From JAENZQ01 sp964553505 (GTDB lineage Bacteria; Bacillota; Clostridia; Peptostreptococcales; JAAYPU01): a stretch of DNA of 29,208 bases. The stretch is from assembly GCA_964553505.1 (NCBI GenBank), contig CAZKKX010000013.1, forward strand, positions 1 to 29,208, in the 5' to 3' direction. Below the pieces are notes generated by a model. That model was not told the DNA's origin. It saw nothing but the letters and a program-made list of their open reading frames with translations, and ran no database searches. Shown in pieces: positions 23,735 through 29,208 of the stretch. Position 1 is the first letter of the stretch. Each line of letters opens with the position of its first letter. A program made the position numbers and the translations under genes.

Positions 23735-24610
23735 TTAAAGTTTATTTTCTTTTTCCATAATCTTAATGATGGCAGAATGGTCCTCTTTTCCTATGCCTTC
23801 TTCCTTTGCCTGATCATAAAAATGCACTGCCGTTTCCGTAATAGGCACTTTATAACCAACACTCTCTGCCATCTCTAAGGTTAATTTTAAATCCTTCAGC
23901 ATTAATTGCAGGCAAGCAGCCGACTCAAATTTCTTTGGAATAATATATTCAGGGACTGAGCGGTCCAACATACGACTACTGCCCCATGATACTGTAAGCA
24001 GGTTAAACAGTTTTTCCATATCCAAATCTGCTTTTTCAGCAATCAGCATAGCTTCGCAAACAGTTGCCTGATTTACACCGGTCAACAATTGATTAATCAA
24101 TTTGGTTACTTGCCCGTTTCCAATTTTTCCCATATGATTGTATGTACCGGAGAAAGACTTAAATACAGGTTCCGCTTTCTTATATGCATCGTAGTCTCCA
24201 CCAATCATTACGGTCAAAGTCCCGGCTTCGGCACCGCCAATCCCTCCGCTCACCGGAGCATCGAGATAGTATGCGCCTTCTTTTTCGAATAGAGCTTCCA
24301 TTTCTTTTTCACAATCCGGTGAAACCGTACTACAATCAAATATCACAGCGCCTTCTTTAACAGTCTCTGCAACTTTACCGCATACATCCTTCACTGCAAA
24401 ATCTGCGACGAGAGACATACCGATGATATCTGCATCCTTAACCGCTTCCTGAATGGTATCAGACGATTTTGCACCTTTTTCAACAAGCTTTTCTACATTG
24501 GCCCAAAATGGATCTTTCAAGTTCCAAACCGTCAAATCATACCCTGCTTCCAGGATATTGGATGCAATACCATTTCCCATGGCACCTGTTCCTAAAAAAG
24601 CAACTTTCAT
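23735..24610 (-). CDS. 3-hydroxyisobutyrate-dehydrogenase-family beta-hydroxyacid dehydrogenase
   Basis: An NAD(P)-dependent beta-hydroxyacid dehydrogenase of 291 aa. The N-terminal Rossmann motif is FLGTGAMGNGIASNIL, the substrate-binding motif DAPVSGGIGGAEAGTLTVM, and the catalytic lysine is K170 in GNGQVTKLINQLL. Family members include tartronate semialdehyde reductase (GarR), 3-hydroxyisobutyrate dehydrogenase and the L/D-threonate dehydrogenases (LtnD/DtnD) that partner with DUF1537 kinases. Because the operon encodes both 2-keto-3-deoxy-acid aldolases and a DUF1537 kinase, either a reductase of an aldolase product or a dehydrogenase of the imported acid is possible. Start: GGAGGAAAGGATATG. 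It follows the unknown gene by 95 bp. Confidence 0.9.
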   Translation of the reverse strand: MKVAFLGTGAMGNGIASNILEAGYDLTVWNLKDPFWANVEKLVEKGAKSSDTIQEAVKDADIIGMSLVADFAVKDVCGKVAETVKEGAVIFDCSTVSPDCEKEMEALFEKEGAYYLDAPVSGGIGGAEAGTLTVMIGGDYDAYKKAEPVFKSFSGTYNHMGKIGNGQVTKLINQLLTGVNQATVCEAMLIAEKADLDMEKLFNLLTVSWGSSRMLDRSVPEYIIPKKFESAACLQLMLKDLKLTLEMAESVGYKVPITETAVHFYDQAKEEGIGKEDHSAIIKIMEKENKL

Positions 24611-24705
24611 ATCCTTTCCTCCTTTGCTGAATTAAAATATAGGGTGTATAATAACCCGATTTAAATAAAACATATCAATGTCTTATTAAATCCTCTTTTA
24701 TATTA

Positions 24706-25533
24706 TTAGCATTTATTATACATATATGAGCATTTATAAGGACAATCTCCACATTTCTTTTTCCATGATTCAACAGGGTCTTCTCCTTTTACCCTGTTAA
24801 ATATACCTACAGCTTTTTCAACATCTTCCTTTTTGCCTGAAATACTAAGTGTTACAGATCCTTCTGATCCGCCAACACCACCTGATGCAACATGAGTAGC
24901 CGTTGCACCAGTCAGCATGCTTATGGCTTCAATTTCTGTAATAATTATTCCGTTTGTTATGGTAATATAGCCGCAGCCTCTTCCGTAAGAATAATCATAG
25001 TTCCGAATACCTTTAACAGCTCTTCCTGCATCAGCAACAGAAGCTACCATTTTTTCAAGTCCAACAGGAATAATGAACCGACTTCCTTGAGCAGCTATTT
25101 TGGGCAGCGCCAACATAATATTACCGCCTTCCGGGTGTGCCAGTAAATATCCTGCATTTCCTTCTTTGTCAACAGCATTGGCACCTTTGATATAGATATC
25201 GTTTGGTCCAAAACCTTCAATCCAATCTTTCAATTCCTCATAATCCGAAATAGTTTCATCTGTTTGGACAAATTTTCCTTTATCGATCAGTATAGATCTT
25301 ACTCGGCTATCGGGAGACTGGCATTGAACACCATCAGTGATGACCCCGCATGGGAATCTTTCTATATCCAAATGAATGCCTAAAATTTCTTCTGCCACGT
25401 AAGCAGTCGTTGTCCCATTGGAAATCAAAATTTTATTTTCGGAAAGTGCAGTCTTTACTTCTACCATTTGTGCCACAGCTATTCCTATTAATCTTTTAGA
25501 TTCTGACGGTGTTAATGATATCAGAATATTCAT
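24706..25533 (-). CDS. Conserved-looking protein of unknown function with C-terminal Cys cluster
   Basis: I do not recognise this 275-aa protein with confidence. It is the first gene of the long operon, with its own promoter, the palindromic operator candidate and AAGGAGG at 8 nt from the ATG. It has no signal peptide or membrane helix. The N-terminal part has a glycine/threonine turn ILISNGTTTAYVAEEILG, the middle has YIKGANAVDKEGNAGYLLAH and a Gly-rich HPEGGNIMLALP, then GRGCGYITITNG. The last 20 residues hold four cysteines (CGDCPYKC and the final C), which could bind zinc or an iron-sulfur cluster. The GTTT and GAxAxDxxGN turns recall ISOCOT/CoA-transferase-like sugar-phosphate or CoA folds, but this is weak. 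The context suggests a sugar-acid enzyme. Confidence 0.8.
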   Translation of the reverse strand: MNILISLTPSESKRLIGIAVAQMVEVKTALSENKILISNGTTTAYVAEEILGIHLDIERFPCGVITDGVQCQSPDSRVRSILIDKGKFVQTDETISDYEELKDWIEGFGPNDIYIKGANAVDKEGNAGYLLAHPEGGNIMLALPKIAAQGSRFIIPVGLEKMVASVADAGRAVKGIRNYDYSYGRGCGYITITNGIIITEIEAISMLTGATATHVASGGVGGSEGSVTLSISGKKEDVEKAVGIFNRVKGEDPVESWKKKCGDCPYKCSYMYNKC

Positions 25534-25548
25534 TGATACAACCTCCTT

Positions 25549-25567
25549 CGTTCTATATTATAGAACG
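25549..25567. promoter_or_regulatory. Perfect 19-bp palindrome, candidate IclR operator
   Basis: CGTTCTATATTATAGAACG has perfect 9-bp arms around a central T. It lies about 10-28 nt downstream of the predicted transcription start and directly upstream of the AAGGAGG of the unknown gene. The position suits repression by road-block. A copy matching at 14 of 17 positions lies at 29075-29091, upstream of dctP2. Binding by the operon-encoded IclR protein is inference. Confidence 0.65.
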
Positions 25568-25582
25568 TTGTTTCTAATTATT

Positions 25583-25611
25583 ATTATATCCCATCAAAAT
25601 TATATTGTCCA
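25583..25611 (-). promoter_or_regulatory. Promoter of the sugar-acid catabolic operon
   Basis: On the minus strand, TGGACA (25611-25606) and TATAAT (25588-25583) are separated by 17 bp: one mismatch to the sigma-A consensus in the -35 and none in the -10. Transcription would start near 25576 and run through to the terminator at 10977-11010, about 14.5 kb. Confidence 0.75.
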
Positions 25612-25658
25612 TATATTCTCTTTAAAATGTAAGAAAATAAAGCCAAAATAAATTTAAA

Positions 25659-26987
25659 TTACATCATGTTTACAAGATACATAACAAGATCCGGTACTAA
25701 TACAAGAATCAGTAAAACGGTGAACATAGCTATTAAGAATGGGAATGAGCCCGCAAAAATATCCTCTACCGTTACATCGTCCATTTCCTTTATACCCCCA
25801 AGGGCCGATTTGACCGTATACACGGAAATACCGAAGGGCGGCGTAAGCAATCCTGTCTCTGTTGCAATAATCCCTACTATACCAAACCAGACCAGGTCCA
25901 ATCCAAACGATCTGATGATGGGAATCATCACCGGCATAGTCAAAAGTATGATAGATGTAGGATCCAGAATACATCCTAATGCCACAAGTATACCCATAAA
26001 TATCAGCACAATAACAATTTCCGGAACTGCAAGCCCAACCACAAATTGCTGTACCAAATTTATAGAACCACTTAAAGCAAGCGCTTTAGAATACATCTGA
26101 GCTGTTACAAGAAGGATTAATACGCTTCCTGTAGTAGACCCTGCAGAAAGAAGTGTCTGCCAGACATCCCTGGGATTTGCTTTTCTTTTGAGAAATGCAA
26201 TAATAAGTGCTCCCAGTGCACCTATTCCTCCTGCTTCAGTAGGTGTAAAGAACCCAAGCCAAATACCACCCAAAGAAATAATGATAAGCACTGTAATAGC
26301 CCATGGCTTTAACACTATATTCCAAAAATTCTTTCGTTCTTCATCAGTTAAAGGTTCTACAGGAGGAATGTCATCTTTCTTTACAACGGCAATAATTCTT
26401 ATAACAACGATAAATGCTAAAGACATGAGAATACCAGGGATAACCCCTCCAACAAATAAAGCTCCGATGGAAACCTCCGATACCGATCCATAAACAATCA
26501 TTAATATACTGGGAGGAATGAGCATACCAAGTATAGAACTTCCGGTAATAGTTCCGACAGCCAGCTTTTTATTATAACCAAGGCGCAACATTTGAGGCAC
26601 GGCAATTTTTGTAAAGACTGCAGCCGATGCAATGGATACGCCGGTAATAGCAGCAAAAATGGCATTAGCAATAACAGTCGCAATTCCTACCCCGCCCCTT
26701 ACTCTCTTCAAAAGAAGACTGGCAGAATTATATAACTCTGTACTGGCTCCGGACAAATTGGCAAAAAGACCCATTAGAACAAATAGAGGTATAACTCCAA
26801 AAGTATATTCCCGTATAGAGCTGAATGCTGTTGTCCCCAGAAGTTTTACGGCAATTTCAAAACTGTCCATTGCAAGAAACATTGTAACAACACTTGTCAC
26901 CATAAGGGAAACAGAAAGATGTACGCCACTAACGACCAAGACAACAAGCAATATTAAAGTGATAAAAAGAATCGTTAAAGCACTCAT
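25659..26987 (-). CDS. dctM: TRAP transporter large permease DctM (system 2)
   Basis: The 442-aa DctM-type 12-helix transporter subunit. It has the same landmarks as system 1: VIPLFVLMGLFANLSGAS, RVRGGVGIATVIANAIFAAI, GSSILGMLIPPSILMIVYGS, GFFTPTEAGGIGALGAL and ETGLLTPPFGISVYTVKSAL. Its ATG overlaps the dctQ2 stop codon (ATGA), which indicates translational coupling. It is the last gene of the dctPQM2 unit. The operon promoter for the catabolic genes begins right after its stop codon, and I see no clear terminator, so read-through into the catabolic operon is possible. Confidence 0.96.
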   Translation of the reverse strand: MSALTILFITLILLVVLVVSGVHLSVSLMVTSVVTMFLAMDSFEIAVKLLGTTAFSSIREYTFGVIPLFVLMGLFANLSGASTELYNSASLLLKRVRGGVGIATVIANAIFAAITGVSIASAAVFTKIAVPQMLRLGYNKKLAVGTITGSSILGMLIPPSILMIVYGSVSEVSIGALFVGGVIPGILMSLAFIVVIRIIAVVKKDDIPPVEPLTDEERKNFWNIVLKPWAITVLIIISLGGIWLGFFTPTEAGGIGALGALIIAFLKRKANPRDVWQTLLSAGSTTGSVLILLVTAQMYSKALALSGSINLVQQFVVGLAVPEIVIVLIFMGILVALGCILDPTSIILLTMPVMIPIIRSFGLDLVWFGIVGIIATETGLLTPPFGISVYTVKSALGGIKEMDDVTVEDIFAGSFPFLIAMFTVLLILVLVPDLVMYLVNMM

Positions 26988-27529
26988 AGGACATCTCCCC
27001 CCTTATCTATATCATTTTCTTCACTTTTTCCTTTAGACTTCAAAACTTTTTTAACAAAAAGAAATATATATTCAACAATCATTAAGAATGAACCAATAAT
27101 AATAGCGGCCCTTGCAGGTGTTGTCGGAACACGAAGTGCTCCTTCTCCTTCAAATTCACCTACTTTTAATGCTTTAATAAAATCAGGCCAGCTGGATTTT
27201 ATTAACAGTACAAACATTACAATTCCGATAATAATGGCAATTAATTCCATAACCGTCCTTAGACCCGGCTTTATTTTATCCAAGAGGATCGTACTTCGGA
27301 CATGGTCTCCTCTATGAAGGACAAAAGGTATTTCAAGAAAAGCAATTGCAATTATGGAGTTGCTCACCAGTTCCGGAGTCCCTTTAAAAGGCATGTTGAA
27401 TAGTACTCTTCCAAATACGTCTACAGCAATCAATATCATGAGAATAAGTATCCAAAAACAGGCAATTGCATTGAGTATCTCAAGAACTTTTGTTTTCCCT
27501 TTGTCCAATTTATAAAACGGATTATTCAT
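26984..27529 (-). CDS. dctQ: TRAP transporter small permease DctQ (system 2)
   Basis: The four-helix small membrane subunit of TRAP system 2 (181 aa from the preferred start). The family pattern AVDVFGRVLFNMPFKGTPELV is followed by the HVRSTILLDKI segment, then two C-terminal helices with the shared EFEGEGALRVPTTPARAA stretch. I prefer ATG 27529, which has AAGGA at 9 nt. The ATG at 27538 would lie only 1 nt after the same sequence. The charged C-terminal tail (KSKGKSEENDIDKGG) overlaps the dctM2 start by 4 nt. It is a clear paralogue of DctQ1. Confidence 0.92.
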   Translation of the reverse strand: MNNPFYKLDKGKTKVLEILNAIACFWILILMILIAVDVFGRVLFNMPFKGTPELVSNSIIAIAFLEIPFVLHRGDHVRSTILLDKIKPGLRTVMELIAIIIGIVMFVLLIKSSWPDFIKALKVGEFEGEGALRVPTTPARAAIIIGSFLMIVEYIFLFVKKVLKSKGKSEENDIDKGGDVL

Positions 27530-27642
27530 ATTTTTCATTCCTTTCGCTGTAACTCAAGATACATAATTCAAAGCATAGAAGAAATAAAAAACAATTAAAT
27601 CAAGTAAAATTAACCATTTTCTATCTTTATTTCTTTTTTTTA

Positions 27643-27680
27643 ATAATTGAGAGATAAGAAGTTTCTTATCTCTCAATTAT
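27643..27680 (-). promoter_or_regulatory. Intercistronic hairpin dctP2-dctQ2
   Basis: ATAATTGAGAGATAAGAA and its perfect complement form 18-bp arms with a 2-nt centre (27643-27660, 27663-27680), starting 21 nt after the dctP2 stop codon. On the transcribed strand it is followed by an A run, not a U run, so it is not an intrinsic terminator for this operon. It probably protects the dctP2 mRNA 3' end, as at 21426-21452 in the paralogous operon. Confidence 0.65.
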
Positions 27681-27701
27681 GACATTGTATCTATTGAGGT
27701 T

Positions 27702-28817
27702 TTAATACTCCCAGTCTCTGATTTTTTCCTGTCCAAGCTTTTCAAGTTCGTTAAAATAAAAGTCGGCCATTTCTCCTGCAGGATAGCCCATTTCTTCTAA
27801 TTCGCCAATAAACTTTCCAAGAGAATTCGGTATCATTTCTGCCCATTCTTTTTGCTCTTCAACACTCAACTGATTCATAGTTGCGCCTTCAGACAGAGCC
27901 TTTTCAATAGCGGCATCATAAGTATTCATAACGTATTCCGGCGATGTCTCAGTATAATTCTTGGCAGCTTCAACAATAATCTCCTGTACTTCTGACGGGA
28001 GCTTTGCATAAGAATCTTTGTTCATGATAAGAGCATTGGCCGGAAAAGCACCAAAGCTGGCATCAAGAATATAAGGAGCTACTTCATGAACCTTCAGATT
28101 AATAGTGGAAACAGAAGGCTGGATACCAACCTGATAAACCCCTGTCTGTAGGCTTGTAAACATTTCCATTAAATTAGATTGTACTGTCGCACATCCGGAA
28201 CCTTCTACCCATGTAAGATTAGCGCCTACTGCACCTACTTTATATCCGTCCAAATCATTGATAGATTTCACTTCATAAGTTGAGAACATATTATAAGGTT
28301 CTGTGAATGCAATGCCTAAATACATACTATTATATTCATCATAAATCTCAGTAAATTGAGGGTATTCTTCAAACAGTGCCATTAGAGCCTGTGCTCCAAT
28401 TTCTGCATCCGGTGATGCAAAAGGCATATAATAGAACATGTTTAACAGTTTCAATTTAGCAGGCTCTAACGGAAGAACCGTGATCCCCATATCACAAATA
28501 CCTGCTTCAATCCCTTCCAATGCCTCACCAAGTTTTAACATTGATCCGCTGAATCCTTTAATCCACTCAATTTCATAGTCTGTATTCTCACTTACCTTTT
28601 GAGATACCTCCCCACAAAATGATTCGGATAAATAAGTGATCCATGGAGCTGTTTCAGGTTGCCCACCACTTATGCGAAGCGTAATCGTTTCTTTTCCATT
28701 CGATGACGAATCTTCCGGTGTTGTGTCTGCGCCGCCTCCACAGCCGGCTAACAGCAACATAGCCACCATAACACAAGTTACTAGTGCCAAAGTCTTACGA
28801 TACTTCTTTGATTTCAT
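27702..28817 (-). CDS. dctP: TRAP transporter substrate-binding lipoprotein DctP (system 2)
   Basis: The extracellular lipoprotein receptor of TRAP system 2, 371 aa. The signal peptide MKSKKYRKTLALVTCVMVAM ends in lipobox LAGC (Cys26), followed by a Gly/Ser-rich linker. DctP landmarks are LRISGGQPETAPWITYLSES, EALEGIEAGICDMGITVLPL, the TSLQTGVYQVG signature and WAEMIPNSLGKFIGELEEMG. As in DctP1, the usual K-[IVL]-R segment is replaced (YKVGAVGANLTW), so the canonical carboxylate-binding Arg is missing. It shares many segments with DctP1 (NLTWVEGSG / NLEWIKNTG, VQSNL), so the two transporters probably take related ligands. ATG follows GGAGGGAAATC. It has its own upstream regulatory region. Confidence 0.93.
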   Translation of the reverse strand: MKSKKYRKTLALVTCVMVAMLLLAGCGGGADTTPEDSSSNGKETITLRISGGQPETAPWITYLSESFCGEVSQKVSENTDYEIEWIKGFSGSMLKLGEALEGIEAGICDMGITVLPLEPAKLKLLNMFYYMPFASPDAEIGAQALMALFEEYPQFTEIYDEYNSMYLGIAFTEPYNMFSTYEVKSINDLDGYKVGAVGANLTWVEGSGCATVQSNLMEMFTSLQTGVYQVGIQPSVSTINLKVHEVAPYILDASFGAFPANALIMNKDSYAKLPSEVQEIIVEAAKNYTETSPEYVMNTYDAAIEKALSEGATMNQLSVEEQKEWAEMIPNSLGKFIGELEEMGYPAGEMADFYFNELEKLGQEKIRDWEY

Positions 28818-28921
28818 GATTTCCCTCCTATTATTTTTTCTAACATTTATATATAAACTGTTCTAAAAGATCAGCTTATACCAAGCTTTATCCCCTTGGT
28901 CTCAATAAGGTTCATTTATAA

Positions 28922-29059
28922 AACAATTGTCTGACTACTTTAAACTATAAAGGTAAAGAATAAAGGCGATTATTTCTGTGTACAAATTTACATGCTTTTG
29001 TTGTAATTATTTCTCCAATACAAGCTCAAAATATCTTAAGATGTAGCCAGACAATTATT
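28922..29059 (-). promoter_or_regulatory. Candidate structured leader of dctP2 (long-range 17-bp stem)
   Basis: In the minus-strand transcript AATAATTGTCTGGCTAC (29059-29043) can pair with GTAGTCAGACAATTGTT (28938-28922) over 17 consecutive base pairs. Two of these are G-U wobbles, at exactly the two positions where the DNA arms differ. The stem encloses 104 nt with smaller possible hairpins (for example TTGTA/TACAA and TGTA/TACA). A little downstream, ACCAAG/CTTGGT (28900-28880) and an overlapping AGCTT/AAGCT pair are mutually exclusive. There is no match to a riboswitch class I know. A small inverted-repeat element (MITE-like) is the main alternative. Confidence 0.4.
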
Positions 29060-29074
29060 GACAAATTATTATTT

Positions 29075-29091
29075 GTTCTATATTGTCGCAC
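29075..29091. promoter_or_regulatory. Degenerate copy of the 25549-25567 palindrome
   Basis: GTTCTATATTGTCGCAC matches GTTCTATATTATAGAAC of the operon operator at 14 of 17 positions, with one half-site (GTTCTATATT) identical. It is placed just downstream of a candidate -10, as in the other promoter. Confidence 0.45.
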
Positions 29092-29103
29092 ATTGTTTGT
29101 ATT

Positions 29104-29133
29104 ATTGTACATTAACTTTATCATACTTGTAGA
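29104..29133 (-). promoter_or_regulatory. Candidate promoter of dctPQM2
   Basis: On the minus strand, TCTACA (29133-29128) and TACAAT (29109-29104) are separated by 18 bp (4 of 6 and 5 of 6 consensus matches). It would give a leader of about 280 nt before dctP2. ATGACA-17-TAAAGT slightly upstream is an alternative. Beyond it, 29134-29208 shows only AT-rich DNA. Confidence 0.4.
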
Positions 29134-29208
29134 AAAATGTCATTAATTTTTTCTAAAAAAATTAAAAAAATAGTAGATGGCATTTGCTCATAAACCTGGT
29201 GATTCCAA

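Noticed and set aside
24640..24660. GGGT...ACCC inverted repeat upstream of the HIBADH-like gene
   Set aside because: The arms are only 4 bp long, and a possible TTGATA/TATTAT promoter around it has a 19-bp spacer; it is too weak to report as a site.
24706..25533. Naming the unknown protein as a DeoR/ISOCOT-type or CoA-transferase-like enzyme
   Set aside because: The resemblance rests on two short Gly/Thr turns only. No catalytic motif of either family is visible.
27643..27680. Rho-independent terminator between dctP2 and dctQ2
   Set aside because: On the transcribed (minus) strand the stem is followed by an A run, so no U tract exists. On the plus strand the T run precedes the stem and there is no plus-strand gene to terminate.

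Overview
The window looks like a piece of a low-GC, anaerobic Firmicute (Clostridia) genome. It has AT-rich intergenic DNA, AGGAGG-type ribosome binding sites throughout, a T-box leader, a tRNA-dependent amidotransferase operon with an archaeal-type AspRS, and oxygen-labile-type [4Fe-4S] dehydratases. Every gene I accept is on the minus strand, so transcription runs from high to low coordinates. The sequence is a draft scaffold with two runs of exactly 100 N (5788-5887 and 8405-8504). These are almost certainly arbitrary gap sizes, and each one damages a gene or its leader.

Left part (1-5787), in transcription order: a T-box leader, then aspS (archaeal type, probably non-discriminating), gatC, gatA and gatB. 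These genes make Asn-tRNA and/or Gln-tRNA by transamidation. The T-box specifier region reads GAAC, which contains overlapping Glu (GAA) and Asn (AAC) codons, as in the dual-specificity T-box described in Clostridium acetobutylicum. After gatB comes a repeat-rich spacer. It is followed by a consensus promoter and a long two-hairpin leader with a duplicated 14-nt motif in front of an ammonium transporter gene (amt), which runs off the window. The leader looks like a nitrogen-responsive antitermination leader.

Middle (5888-10886): a DMT/EamA permease cut by gap 1, a COG2509-type FAD dehydrogenase whose 5' flank is lost in gap 2, a BaiN/HI0933-type flavoprotein and a ROK sugar kinase. Degenerate 7-bp tandem repeats occur at three places (904-953, 6716-6754, 8568-8611).

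Right part (11046-29208): a large carbohydrate-acid catabolic locus. In transcription order it has a TRAP transporter (dctP2-dctQ2-dctM2); then, from a strong promoter followed by a perfect 19-bp palindrome, an unrecognised protein with a C-terminal Cys cluster, a 3-hydroxyisobutyrate-dehydrogenase-like enzyme, a UlaG-like metallo-lactonase, a second TRAP transporter (dctP1-dctQ1-dctM1), an HpcH/HpaI aldolase, two IlvD/Edd dehydratases, a DmpF/DmpG acetaldehyde dehydrogenase-aldolase pair, a DUF1537 acid-sugar kinase and an IclR regulator, ending at a good intrinsic terminator. My reading is: uptake of an aldonate or its lactone, lactone opening, dehydration to a 2-keto-3-deoxy acid, aldol cleavage to pyruvate plus an aldehyde, and oxidation of the aldehyde to an acyl-CoA by DmpF. 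Dehydration of a 5-deoxypentonate would directly give 4-hydroxy-2-oxopentanoate, the classic DmpG substrate, so deoxy-sugar acids are attractive candidates. The substrate is not determined by the sequence.

Stretches over 300 bases without a gene: 482-947 (amt promoter, leader, palindromic repeat, heptamers) and 28818-29208 (candidate promoter, degenerate operator copy and a long-range RNA stem upstream of dctP2).
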